Shown here piece by piece: positions 7,623 to 16,887 of a stretch of 64,000 nt of DNA. Source of the DNA: CAZSDU01 sp963662525. GTDB taxonomy: Bacteria > Bacteroidota > Bacteroidia > Bacteroidales > FEN-979. Made by a program: the position numbers and the translations under genes. How positions within the stretch are numbered: the first letter of the stretch is position 1; each line of letters begins with the position of its first letter. Under the pieces are notes generated by a model. The model saw only the letters and a list, made by a program, of their open reading frames with translations, was not told where the DNA came from and made no database searches. Where the stretch lies: positions 2,294,001 to 2,358,000 of the forward strand of contig OY759717.1 in assembly GCA_963662525.1 (NCBI GenBank). The letters run 5' to 3'.

Positions 7623-9506
7623 ATGGAGAATAACGATCAATCAAAATTGTTTTCCGAATTCCCTCCTGTTACAACTGAGGAATGGGAAGCCAGAATTCAG
7701 TCGGATCTTAAAGGAGCTGATTACGAAAAAAAACTGATCTGGAAAACGGAAGAAGGCTTTAGTGTTAAACCCTATTATCGCGCAGAGGATTTATCAGGCC
7801 TGGAATACTTGAATGCCTTACCGGATGAATTTCCATATGTAAGGGGAAGTAAAAAGAAAGACAATGAATGGCAAATCCGCCAGGATATTGATACAGCCAA
7901 TATCCAGGAAGCAAACAGGCTTGGCATAGATGCCATTAACCGGGGAGCAGATTCCCTGGGTTTTGATGCCAGCGAGGTTACTACGCACAAGCAAATCAAT
8001 CAATTGCTCGACAATATTGATCTGTCGTGTAAAAGCATCAACTTTTATGCTTCCCGTTCATATCCTCTGACACTTGAGCTTTTCATTTATGAAGTGAGCC
8101 ATAGGGCCTTGGGTGGTGAATTGATACATGGAGCGTTAAATTTTGATCCCATCGGCTATCTACTCCTTCATGGAGATTTTTACATGAATTGGATACATAA
8201 CCTGGAGGAAGCAGAATATTTATTGAATACCGTACAGAAACGCCTGCCTCATTTCAGGGCCATTACAATAAACGGTCATTTTTTCCAGAATGCAGGCTCG
8301 ACACTGGTTCAGGAACTGGCTTTCAGTCTGGCGGTTGCCAATGAATACCTGGCAGGCCTTACAGAAAAAGGCTTTAGCATTGATGCACTAGCTTCACGGA
8401 TACAACTTTCCTTTTCCATCGGGTCTGACTTTTTCCTTGAGATTGCGAAACTACGCGCTGCCCGGCTATTATGGGCAAGCATGGTCACAGAGTATCATCC
8501 TGAAGATCCGGAATCTTTAAAAGCATTTATCCATTCCACTACTGCTTCCTGGAACAAGACCCTTTATGATCCCTATATGAACATGCTCAGGACTACTACT
8601 GAAGGCATGTCTGCTGCTATCGGAAATGCCGACTCTATTGCGATCCAGCCTTTTGATTCCATTTTCAAAGATCCGGATGACTTTTCCAGGAGAATTGCCA
8701 GAAACCAGCAATTGATCTTGAAGGAGGAATCATATCTGAATAAAATAGCTGATCCTGCTTCCGGGTCTTATTATATTGAGAACCTTACAGACTCAATTGC
8801 TCAACATGCATGGAAACTTTTCCGGGAAATTGAGGAAAAAGGGGGTATGCTGGAATGTATCAGAACAGGATTTGTTCAGGATGAAGTTTTCAGAAGCAGG
8901 CAGCAAAAAGAAATGAATATTGCTCAGCGTAAGATGGTCATAATCGGCACGAACCAATATCCCAATATGCTGGAACAGATGCTGGATAATCAGGCCCTGA
9001 AAGACCAGCATAAGTTAAAAGGTGAATCCACCTTTAAAAAACTTAGCCTGTTCCGGGGCTCTGAGCCATTTGAAGAAATCCGCCTAGCTACAGAAAATTA
9101 TTTAGCCAAAGGGAATAAAAAGCCGGCTGTGTTTTTATTTACCATGGGAAATCTGGCCATGCTAAGGGCAAGGGCAGGTTTTACAACAAATTTCTTTGGT
9201 TGTGCAGGGTTTGAAATAATTGATAACCAGGGGTTTCAGACCGTTGATGAGGGTGTAAAGACTGCACTGGATTCTAAAGCAGAAATCGTGGTAATCTGTA
9301 GCTCCGATGAAGAATATAGCTTGATTGTCCCGGAAATATGCACCAAGCTTAAATCCCATCGACCTTCATTAAAGATTTTACTTGCCGGATATCCTAAGGA
9401 TCAGATCGATATTTATAAAGCGGCAGGAATTGATGATTTTATTCATATACGAAGTAATCTGCTTGGAACTTTGAAGGAGTATCAACAAAAATTAGGAATA
9501 ATATGA
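7623..9506 (+). CDS. mutA: methylmalonyl-CoA mutase small (beta) subunit
   Basis: MutA is the non-catalytic partner of MutB in the B12-dependent mutase that interconverts (R)-methylmalonyl-CoA and succinyl-CoA. The 627-residue chain aligns in pattern with the TIM-barrel part (IRQDIDTANIQEANRLGIDA, then TSxxTxxLA-like segments such as NAGSTLVQELAFSLAV). It ends with a degenerate cobalamin-binding domain from about residue 510 (NLAMLRARAGFTTNFFG) that lacks the DxHxxG motif, as expected for the small subunit. The stop overlaps the ATG of a receiver protein (ATGA). Unusually, mutB is not next but about 3.6 kb downstream in the same gene run. Confidence 0.95.
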   Translation: MENNDQSKLFSEFPPVTTEEWEARIQSDLKGADYEKKLIWKTEEGFSVKPYYRAEDLSGLEYLNALPDEFPYVRGSKKKDNEWQIRQDIDTANIQEANRLGIDAINRGADSLGFDASEVTTHKQINQLLDNIDLSCKSINFYASRSYPLTLELFIYEVSHRALGGELIHGALNFDPIGYLLLHGDFYMNWIHNLEEAEYLLNTVQKRLPHFRAITINGHFFQNAGSTLVQELAFSLAVANEYLAGLTEKGFSIDALASRIQLSFSIGSDFFLEIAKLRAARLLWASMVTEYHPEDPESLKAFIHSTTASWNKTLYDPYMNMLRTTTEGMSAAIGNADSIAIQPFDSIFKDPDDFSRRIARNQQLILKEESYLNKIADPASGSYYIENLTDSIAQHAWKLFREIEEKGGMLECIRTGFVQDEVFRSRQQKEMNIAQRKMVIIGTNQYPNMLEQMLDNQALKDQHKLKGESTFKKLSLFRGSEPFEEIRLATENYLAKGNKKPAVFLFTMGNLAMLRARAGFTTNFFGCAGFEIIDNQGFQTVDEGVKTALDSKAEIVVICSSDEEYSLIVPEICTKLKSHRPSLKILLAGYPKDQIDIYKAAGIDDFIHIRSNLLGTLKEYQQKLGII

Positions 9507-9886
9507 GCAATAGCCCTCTTTCCATTCTTGTGGTCGAAGATAATGCCATTAATCTTCGACTTATCACTGCAGCCCTTACTCGGGGAGGACATATAGTGGA
9601 TGCGGCCATGGATGGATCAGCCGCCCTGGTGAAGTTCAGGCAGCAGAAATATGATGTCATCCTGATGGACATCATGATGCCTGTGATGGATGGCTTGACA
9701 GCTACCAAGGAAATCAGGAAAATTGAAATGGAAACTCAGGTGGATGCTGCAAAAAGGGTTAAAATAGTTGCCATTACTGCCAATGCATTTGAGGATGATC
9801 GCAGTAAATTTTTTGATGCAGGAATGGATTATTATCTGAATAAACCGATTGAGATTGAAGAATTGAACAGGATTCTTAATTCTTAA
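9503..9886 (+). CDS. single-domain response regulator (receiver only)
   Basis: The 127-residue protein is a stand-alone CheY-like receiver. The acidic pair is in VVEDN (residues 10-14), the phospho-acceptor is Asp56 in ILMDIMMPVMDG, the Thr is in AITAN and the Lys is in LNKPIE near residue 116. There is no output domain, so it may relay phosphate or act by protein contact. It resembles the receiver domains of the next gene more than CheY of flagellar systems. Start and mutA stop overlap by 4 bp and the kinase gene begins 5 bp later, so it is very likely a partner of the hybrid kinase. Confidence 0.92.
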   Translation: MSNSPLSILVVEDNAINLRLITAALTRGGHIVDAAMDGSAALVKFRQQKYDVILMDIMMPVMDGLTATKEIRKIEMETQVDAAKRVKIVAITANAFEDDRSKFFDAGMDYYLNKPIEIEELNRILNS

Positions 9887-9891
9887 ACTCT

Positions 9892-12264
9892 ATGACAAAG
9901 GAGAAAAAATTATTTGCATTAAAGCCTTTTCTGCTTCCCACGATCATCTACCTGGTTAGTATTGCCATTTACACGGTCTGGGTAAGCTATGATGAACGGA
10001 ACCGTATCATCGATGAGGTTAATCTACGTTTAGTGCAGGCAGCGAGAACGGTGAAAGATATTCTTCCTCCTGATTTTCATGATCGTGCTTTAGAGAAAAC
10101 CTCAATCAGTGATTCTGAAAATCTCCATAACACCCTTCTTCTGAGTAAGTATGCAAAAACTGCTGGGATAACCTATCTTTATACAACGATAATCAGGGAC
10201 GGGAAAGTTCATTTTACCTCCTCCAGCGCAACGGATGAAGAAAATAAAATAAAAAACCTTCCTTTTTATTGGCAGGATTATCCTGAAGCAACAAATAAAT
10301 TTAAAGAAACACTAATAAACACAGATAAACCTTCTTTTGAATCTTCTGAGGATCGCTGGGGCAGTTTTGAGAGTGCAATTATTTGTGAGACCTCCCCCGG
10401 GGGAAATAAATATCTGGTTGGTGCCGACATGGATATCGGATTTATCAGGGAGAGTATTATGGCAAGGATTCCATACAGTCTGCTGCGTGCTCTTTTCCTC
10501 CTATTGATTGTATTTCCCATGTTCATCGCCATCCGGAATCTATACCGGAAAAACACCAAAAAACTTTCCGAAGAAATTGCTGAGAGAAAACAGGCGGAAC
10601 ATGCTCTTCATGAATATAAATCTAACCTGGAAGAGATCATTAAATCCCGAACAGAGCAATTGGAAAAAGAAATTGCGGATAAAAACACCATAGAACAGGA
10701 ACTCAATCTAGCAAAAGAACTGGCGGTTAAAGAAAGCCGGGCGAAATCTATGTTCCTGGCGAATATGAGCCATGAGATCAGAACACCCATGAATGGGGTA
10801 ATCGGCATGGCCAATATCCTGAAGGATACTGAACTTAATCCGGAACAGCGTGAATACCTGGATATTATAGAAATTTCCGGGAATAACCTGCTTTCCATAA
10901 TCAACGATATCCTTGATTTTTCCAAAATTGAAGCCGGGCAGGTAGAACTCGAAAGTATTCCTTTTGATCTCAAACAGCAGATAGAAGAAGTTACAAAGAT
11001 TCTTCATACCCGGGCTGAAGGCAAAGGACTGAAGCTGTTTTTCAGCATTTCTCCTGAACTTCCTGAAAAAATTAAAGGAGATCCGGTCAGGTTGAAACAA
11101 ATCATCCTTAATCTTACCAATAATGCAATAAAATTCACTCCGGAAGGATCCATAACTATACATGTTGATCAGGTATGGCAGAAGGAAGGGAAAGTTATGC
11201 TGAAATGTCGTGTAGTGGATACAGGAATTGGAATTTCAGGGAATGGTAAGGAGAAACTGTTTAAGGAATTTTCCCAAACAGATGTTTCTACCACCCGCAG
11301 ATTTGGAGGTACAGGACTTGGCTTAAAAATTTCGAAAGATCTTACCCATTTGATGGGGGGTGAAATCGGGGTTGAAAGTGAAGAAGGCAAGGGCTCAATA
11401 TTCTGGTTTACTTCTGTTTTTGAACTAGTGATTAAATCTGATGCTGACAGACTCAAGGAAGAGGAAAAGAAACAGGTGGCCAAAGCATTGTCGATCCTTC
11501 TGGTTGAAGATAATTACATCAGTCAGAAAGTAGCCAAAACTTCTCTGGACAGAGATGGGTATCACAATCTTGAAATCGCCGAAAATGGTAAAGTCGCGGT
11601 TAAAATGATGAAGGATAAGGAATATCAAATTGTATTAATGGACATTCGCATGCCGGTTATGGATGGCCTGGAATGTACGGAGAAGATCCGGGAACTTGAG
11701 CGAAACAATCCCGATCGTACGCCCACTTGCATTGTGGCATTTACAGCCTATGCCGTGGAAGGTGATCGGGAAAAATTCATGGAAGCTGGTATGGATGATT
11801 ATATTGCAAAACCGTTCCAACCGGAAGAACTCATCAGGATCATTGAGAAGTACGCCAACAGGATTCGTTTCAGAAGCAACAAACCCTTGAAAATATTACT
11901 GGCAGAAGACAACAAGATCAATCAGAAAGTAGCCGTTAAAACCCTTGAAAGTTTCGGTCATAAAGTTGATGTGGTAGAAAATGGGATTGATGCCATCGAA
12001 AAATTCAAGGCCAATGTTTATGACCTGATCATGATGGACCTCGAAATGCCGGAAATGGACGGACTGGAAGCGACCAGGGCAATCAGAAAAATGGAACAGG
12101 AGTTAATTCAGCCGGGATCCGACAGGAAAAGGGTTAAAATTGTTGCACTTACTGCTCATTCTACAACCGATGATAAAACCCGATGTCTGGAGGCCGGAAT
12201 GGATGATTACATCAGTAAACCATTCCGTCAGGCAGAAATGTCGAGAGCGCTTGCAATAAATTAA
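9892..12264 (+). CDS. hybrid sensor histidine kinase with two receiver domains
   Basis: The 790-residue membrane kinase has a TM segment at about 12-32, a periplasmic sensor region of about 160 residues without a recognised fold, a second TM at about 195-216, and a coiled coil. The dimerisation/phospho-acceptor domain has His294 in NMSHEIRTPMNG, and the ATPase domain carries N-box LNLTNNAIKF, VVDTGIGI and GGTGLGLKIS. Two C-terminal receivers have phospho-acceptors Asp584 (LMDIRMPVMDG) and Asp716 (MMDLEMPEMDG). There is no HPt or DNA-binding domain, so phosphate would have to leave through a separate relay, perhaps via the receiver-only neighbour. A sensory role linked to propionate or succinate metabolism is inferred only from its position between mutA and mutB. 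Confidence 0.93.
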   Translation: MTKEKKLFALKPFLLPTIIYLVSIAIYTVWVSYDERNRIIDEVNLRLVQAARTVKDILPPDFHDRALEKTSISDSENLHNTLLLSKYAKTAGITYLYTTIIRDGKVHFTSSSATDEENKIKNLPFYWQDYPEATNKFKETLINTDKPSFESSEDRWGSFESAIICETSPGGNKYLVGADMDIGFIRESIMARIPYSLLRALFLLLIVFPMFIAIRNLYRKNTKKLSEEIAERKQAEHALHEYKSNLEEIIKSRTEQLEKEIADKNTIEQELNLAKELAVKESRAKSMFLANMSHEIRTPMNGVIGMANILKDTELNPEQREYLDIIEISGNNLLSIINDILDFSKIEAGQVELESIPFDLKQQIEEVTKILHTRAEGKGLKLFFSISPELPEKIKGDPVRLKQIILNLTNNAIKFTPEGSITIHVDQVWQKEGKVMLKCRVVDTGIGISGNGKEKLFKEFSQTDVSTTRRFGGTGLGLKISKDLTHLMGGEIGVESEEGKGSIFWFTSVFELVIKSDADRLKEEEKKQVAKALSILLVEDNYISQKVAKTSLDRDGYHNLEIAENGKVAVKMMKDKEYQIVLMDIRMPVMDGLECTEKIRELERNNPDRTPTCIVAFTAYAVEGDREKFMEAGMDDYIAKPFQPEELIRIIEKYANRIRFRSNKPLKILLAEDNKINQKVAVKTLESFGHKVDVVENGIDAIEKFKANVYDLIMMDLEMPEMDGLEATRAIRKMEQELIQPGSDRKRVKIVALTAHSTTDDKTRCLEAGMDDYISKPFRQAEMSRALAIN

Positions 12265-12265
12265 T

Positions 12266-13099
12266 ATGAAGCAGGATAAAGCAATTTTTCCAGTTGTTTT
12301 TTTGTATTTCCTCATGATGTCATTCGGGTATTTCCCGGTTTTTGCCCAGGAAGAGAAAGCCCTGGAGGATATTCAGCAATCCGGTAAAACTCCGGTCTCC
12401 TTGAGCTTCGGCGCTGACCTGATGAGCAGGTATATCTGGAGGGGATCCGATTATGGTAATTCCCCTGCCATTCAACCTAATCTTAATTTTTCCGTGGGTG
12501 GTTTTTCTATCGGAGCCTGGGGTTCTTATGGTTTTGCCCACCATTCTGTTCAGCTTGACGATACAACCGTTGTGGATGCCGGAAACTATGCTGAATTTGA
12601 TATTTATGCTTCCTTTACTTATAAATGGTTTACCCTTATGGTGTTTGACTTTTTTCAGCCCAATCCCATCGATCCGAATTATAACGTTAATTTTTTCAAT
12701 TTTAGAAACCAAACAACCGGTCATGGGGTAGAGGTTTCCCTGACCTTTATTGGTCCGGATAAGGTGCCTTTGCAGATTCTGGTCGGGACCCTGGTTTACG
12801 GGGCAGATAAAAACCAGGATTCATCAGGGGTATATGGTTTGGGGAATAAAAACAACTATTCCACTTATATTGAAGCTTCCTACAAGTTTAATGTCGTTGG
12901 AATAGAATTAAAGCCATTTATCGGCGGAATTCCTTTTGGAAGTTCATGGTATGGCCCTTATGCGGGAATCATTAATCTTGGGCTGACGGCAAAAAAAGAG
13001 ATACCCGTAACCAAGGATTTTAAAATCCCGGTTCAGGCTTCATTGATTACAAATCCTCAGGCACAGACTGTGTTTTTCGTATTTGGATTTTCTTTATAA
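12266..13099 (+). CDS. TorF-like putative outer-membrane porin
   Basis: The 277-residue protein starts one base after the kinase stop codon. It has an N-terminal signal peptide ending near FPVFAQEE. The mature part is rich in alternating aromatic strands (SFGADLMSRYIWRGSDYG, FEIDIYASFTYKWF-like pattern) and ends in FFVFGFSL, a terminal-Phe-like pattern of outer-membrane beta barrels. MSRYIWRG near the N-terminus resembles the TIGR02001/TorF group of putative porins. The substrate is unknown. Gene spacing places it in the mut operon, so it may serve uptake of an operon-related compound or be sensed by the kinase; that is inference. Confidence 0.7.
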   Translation: MKQDKAIFPVVFLYFLMMSFGYFPVFAQEEKALEDIQQSGKTPVSLSFGADLMSRYIWRGSDYGNSPAIQPNLNFSVGGFSIGAWGSYGFAHHSVQLDDTTVVDAGNYAEFDIYASFTYKWFTLMVFDFFQPNPIDPNYNVNFFNFRNQTTGHGVEVSLTFIGPDKVPLQILVGTLVYGADKNQDSSGVYGLGNKNNYSTYIEASYKFNVVGIELKPFIGGIPFGSSWYGPYAGIINLGLTAKKEIPVTKDFKIPVQASLITNPQAQTVFFVFGFSL

Positions 13100-13118
13100 A
13101 ACTACTACAAAATAAAAA

Positions 13119-15275
13119 ATGAGACCAAATTTCAAAGATGTTGATTATCGAAAGGCCAAAGCGGTCAAAATGACTTTCGATGAATGGGAGAAACGAAACG
13201 ATATTAAGAAGGACTGGTTTACCCCTGAACAGATTCCGGTTAAACCGGTTTATGGTGCAAGTGACTTACAGTTTATGGAGCACCTGAATTTTGCAGCGGG
13301 ACTTCCCCCCTTTTTAAGGGGTCCGTATTCTACCATGTACGTTATGAGTCCCTGGACCATTCGTCAATATGCTGGTTTCTCTACGGCTGAAGAATCCAAT
13401 GCATTTTACCGCCGGAACCTGAAAGCAGGGCAGAAGGGATTGTCGGTAGCATTCGATCTGGCTACTCACCGGGGTTATGATTCCGATCATGAAAGGGTTG
13501 TTGGAGATGTGGGGAAAGCCGGTGTAGCCATTGATTCGATAGAGGATATGAAGATCCTGTTTGATCAGATCCCGCTGGGAAAGATGTCGGTTTCCATGAC
13601 CATGAACGGGGCTGTTTTACCGGTTCTTGCCTTTTATATAGTGGCTGCCGAAGAACAAGGTGTTCCGATGGAACAGCTGACAGGGACCATTCAGAATGAT
13701 ATCCTGAAAGAGTTCATGGTGAGAAATACTTACATTTATCCGCCGACTCCTTCCATGAAGATTATTGCTGATATTTTTGAATTTACTGCTAAAAACATGC
13801 CCAAGTTCAATTCTATCAGTATCAGTGGTTACCATATGCAGGAGGCTGGTGCCACTACCAGCATTGAACTTGCTTACACACTCGCCGATGGACTGGAATA
13901 TCTCCGTGCCGGAATCAATGCAGGCATGGATATTGACACTTTTGCTCCCAGGCTTTCTTTTTTCTGGGCTGTTGGGATGAATCATTTCATGGAGATTGCC
14001 AAGATGAGGGCAGCCCGTATGTTATGGGCAAAAATCGTAAAAAAATTCAATCCCAGGAATCCAAAATCAATGGCTTTGAGAACCCATAGCCAGACCTCGG
14101 GCTGGAGCCTGACTGAACAGGATCCATTCAACAACGTGGCACGTACCTGTATTGAAGCCCTGGCTGCAGCCCTTGGGCATACGCAATCCCTGCATACGAA
14201 TTCCCTGGATGAAGCAATAGCACTACCTACCGACTTTAGTGCCAGGATTGCCCGTAATACTCAGATTTATCTACAGGAGGAAACCCAGATCTGTCGGTCC
14301 CTCGATCCCTGGGCCGGATCCTATTATGTTGAAACCCTTACCCATGAAATAGCCCATCAGGCATGGCAGCTTATTGAAGAAGTTGAAGCCTTGGGAGGAA
14401 TGGCAAAGGCAATTGAGACCGGAATCCCTAAAATGAGGATTGAAGAGGCATCAGCCAGAAAACAAGCCAGGATTGATTCAGGGAAGGATAAAATTGTTGG
14501 TGTTAATCTCTGCCGGCTTGAAAAAGAGGATCCAATTGAAATTTTGGATGTAGATAATGCCGCGGTGAGAGAGTCCCAGATAACCAGGCTGAACCATATT
14601 AAATTGACACGTGATAATGAAGCCGTTCAAAAATCACTGGAGGCCCTCACCAATGCGGCATCATCAGGAACAGAGAATCTTCTTGCTTTGGCGATTGATG
14701 CAGCCCGGAAACGGGCCACATTAGGTGAAATTTCTTATGCATTGGAAAAAATTTATGGGAGATATAAAGCTGTGATACGAAGTATTTCCGGAATATATTC
14801 ATCGGAATCAGGGGATAACGTTATTTTCCTTAAAGCCCGGGTAATGGCTGATAAATTTGCTGCAATGGAAGGCAGACGACCCCGGATTATGATTGCTAAG
14901 ATGGGACAAGATGGTCACGACAGGGGTGCAAAAGTAGTAGCTACCGGATATGCCGATATTGGTTTTGATGTCGATATTGGTCCTTTATTCCAAACACCTG
15001 CCGAGGCTGCGAAACAGGCTGTTGAAAACGATGTCCATATCCTGGGTGTTTCTAGTCTGGCTGCCGGTCATAAAACCCTGGTTCCCCAGGTTATTCAAGA
15101 GCTGAAAAAACTAGGCCGCGATGATATTATGGTTATCGTTGGAGGCGTTATCCCGCCTCAGGATTACGAATTCCTTTATAAGTCAGGGGCAGTGGCTATT
15201 TTTGGTCCCGGAACCGTGATCTCCGAAGCAGGGATTAAATTGCTTGAAATTCTTATCGAAAGCCGGAAACCCTGA
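13119..15275 (+). CDS. mutB: methylmalonyl-CoA mutase large (catalytic) subunit
   Basis: The 718-residue protein is the catalytic subunit of adenosylcobalamin-dependent methylmalonyl-CoA mutase. The TIM barrel contains the substrate region TMYVMSPWTIRQYAGF, SVAFDLATHRGYDSD and SVSMTMNGAVLP. The C-terminal B12-binding domain has KMGQDGHDRG with His600 as the predicted lower cobalt ligand, followed by GVSSLAAGH and IVGGVIPPQDY. In this anaerobic setting it would serve succinate-to-propionate conversion or the reverse. The stop codon overlaps the ATG of the M16 peptidase (TGATG). The usual partner genes for the epimerase and the MeaB GTPase are not in the window. Confidence 0.97.
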   Translation: MRPNFKDVDYRKAKAVKMTFDEWEKRNDIKKDWFTPEQIPVKPVYGASDLQFMEHLNFAAGLPPFLRGPYSTMYVMSPWTIRQYAGFSTAEESNAFYRRNLKAGQKGLSVAFDLATHRGYDSDHERVVGDVGKAGVAIDSIEDMKILFDQIPLGKMSVSMTMNGAVLPVLAFYIVAAEEQGVPMEQLTGTIQNDILKEFMVRNTYIYPPTPSMKIIADIFEFTAKNMPKFNSISISGYHMQEAGATTSIELAYTLADGLEYLRAGINAGMDIDTFAPRLSFFWAVGMNHFMEIAKMRAARMLWAKIVKKFNPRNPKSMALRTHSQTSGWSLTEQDPFNNVARTCIEALAAALGHTQSLHTNSLDEAIALPTDFSARIARNTQIYLQEETQICRSLDPWAGSYYVETLTHEIAHQAWQLIEEVEALGGMAKAIETGIPKMRIEEASARKQARIDSGKDKIVGVNLCRLEKEDPIEILDVDNAAVRESQITRLNHIKLTRDNEAVQKSLEALTNAASSGTENLLALAIDAARKRATLGEISYALEKIYGRYKAVIRSISGIYSSESGDNVIFLKARVMADKFAAMEGRRPRIMIAKMGQDGHDRGAKVVATGYADIGFDVDIGPLFQTPAEAAKQAVENDVHILGVSSLAAGHKTLVPQVIQELKKLGRDDIMVIVGGVIPPQDYEFLYKSGAVAIFGPGTVISEAGIKLLEILIESRKP

Positions 15276-16501
15276 TGGAACTTCAGACGTTCACCCTGCC
15301 CAATGGCATAAGGCTGGTGCATCGTCATGTTTCAGGTGAAGTGGCTCATTGCGGGATTTTTATTAATGCCGGCACCCGGGATGAGACGGAACAGGAACAT
15401 GGCATTGCCCATTTCATTGAACATACAATTTTTAAAAGAACCGAAAAGCGCAATGTTTTTCAGGTTCTTAACCGACTTGAAAATGTAGGAGCAGACATGA
15501 ATGCCTTCACGGGGAAGGAAGATACCTGCATTTATGCTTCTTTTCTGAACCGATACTACGACAGAGCACTGGAATTGTTTCAGGATATTCTTTTTCATGC
15601 TGTTTTTCCGGAAAAAGAGCTGGAAAAAGAAAAGCAGGTTGTTTATGATGAAATCCAATCCTACCTGGACACCCCCTCAGAGCAAATATTTGATGATTTT
15701 GAAGACCTGTTTTTTAAAGGGCATCCTTTGGGAAAAAATATCCTGGGTACCAGGAAAAGCCTGAAAATGATTTCCAGGGAAGATATTTTTCGTTTTATTC
15801 GCAGGAATTATCAACTGGATGAAATCGTCATCGCCTCTGTTGGGAATATCCCGTTTTCGAGACTTCTGAAACAGGTTATCCGGCATTTCAGTACACAACC
15901 GGAACGTGATAATGTCACACCCCGTAAGCCATTTGTGAGATTTTCCCCATTTCAGAAAGAACAGAAGAAGAAGATTTACCAGGTCCACTGCATGTTGGGG
16001 GTACCAGCCTATCCTTTTTATGATGAACGCAGGATATCCCTGGCTTTATTGAATAATATGCTGGGTGGTCCGATTCTGAATTCCAGGCTATCTCTTGCAC
16101 TGCGTGAACGTAACGGGATTACCTATCATAATGAATCTAACTATGTACCGTATTCAGATTCAGGTGTTCTGAGTATTTATTTTGGCACTGATCCGGTTCA
16201 TTATCCTAAAGCAATGGAGATCATACAAAAAGAACTGAAGAGAATCAGAACAGAGCTGCTAAGTACCATTCAGCTTCATACTATTCAGAAGCAAATGATC
16301 GGGCAGCTTGCCATCGCCCAGGAATCAAATCTTTCTGCCATGCTTTCTATCGGAAAAAATTTTCTCTTCCAGGACCGGTATGAACCGGTAGAAATCCTGA
16401 TAAAAAAGATCGAAGCCATCACGGCTTCGGCATTACTGGAAATTGCCAATGATATCTTTCATCCTTCAAAACTTTCATGCCTCACTTTTCTTCCAAAATA
16501 A
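15275..16501 (+). CDS. M16 family zinc peptidase
   Basis: The 408-residue protein has the inverted zinc motif HxxEH at residues 46-50 (HFIEH) and a downstream acidic stretch (YDEIQSYLDTPSEQI) that supplies the third ligand. The C-terminal half is the second, non-catalytic M16 domain, with RNGITYHNESNYVPYSDSG typical of bacterial processing-peptidase-like members. No signal peptide is evident, so a cytoplasmic peptide-degrading role is likely. It overlaps mutB by one base and is followed 6 bp later by the DUF486 gene; co-transcription is likely but a functional tie to mutB is not. Confidence 0.93.
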   Translation: MELQTFTLPNGIRLVHRHVSGEVAHCGIFINAGTRDETEQEHGIAHFIEHTIFKRTEKRNVFQVLNRLENVGADMNAFTGKEDTCIYASFLNRYYDRALELFQDILFHAVFPEKELEKEKQVVYDEIQSYLDTPSEQIFDDFEDLFFKGHPLGKNILGTRKSLKMISREDIFRFIRRNYQLDEIVIASVGNIPFSRLLKQVIRHFSTQPERDNVTPRKPFVRFSPFQKEQKKKIYQVHCMLGVPAYPFYDERRISLALLNNMLGGPILNSRLSLALRERNGITYHNESNYVPYSDSGVLSIYFGTDPVHYPKAMEIIQKELKRIRTELLSTIQLHTIQKQMIGQLAIAQESNLSAMLSIGKNFLFQDRYEPVEILIKKIEAITASALLEIANDIFHPSKLSCLTFLPK

Positions 16502-16507
16502 TTAAAT

Positions 16508-16879
16508 ATGATCAAAGGGCTTCAAACGGTTCTCTTACTATTATTATCCAATGCGTTTATGACTTTTGCCTGGTACGGACATCTAAGATTCAGTCAGATG
16601 AGCTGGTTCAGTAAACTGGGCTTGTTCTCCATCATTCTTTTCAGCTGGGGCATTGCTTTTTTTGAATATTGCTTCCAGGTTCCTGCCAACAGGATTGGCT
16701 ATAAATCGATGGGAGGTCCTTTTTCCCTGGTTGAATTAAAAGTGATTCAGGAAGTGATTACCCTGGTGGTTTTCGTTGTCTTTTCTGTTTTATTGTTTAA
16801 AAATGAATCCTTTCGCTGGAATCATCTGGTAGGATTTGTGTTATTGGTACTGGCTGTTTATTTTATTTTTAAAAAATAG
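16508..16879 (+). CDS. DUF486 family small membrane protein
   Basis: This 123-residue protein is almost entirely hydrophobic, with four predicted membrane helices (about 4-22, 33-52, 72-94 and 103-121). The N-terminal SNAFMTFAWYGHL and the internal FEYCFQVPANRIGY are the signatures of DUF486, a DMT-superfamily relative resembling small multidrug transporters. No substrate is known. It lies between the M16 peptidase and the O-methyltransferase with 6- and 8-bp gaps. Confidence 0.88.
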   Translation: MIKGLQTVLLLLLSNAFMTFAWYGHLRFSQMSWFSKLGLFSIILFSWGIAFFEYCFQVPANRIGYKSMGGPFSLVELKVIQEVITLVVFVVFSVLLFKNESFRWNHLVGFVLLVLAVYFIFKK

Positions 16880-16887
16880 GATCAGAA

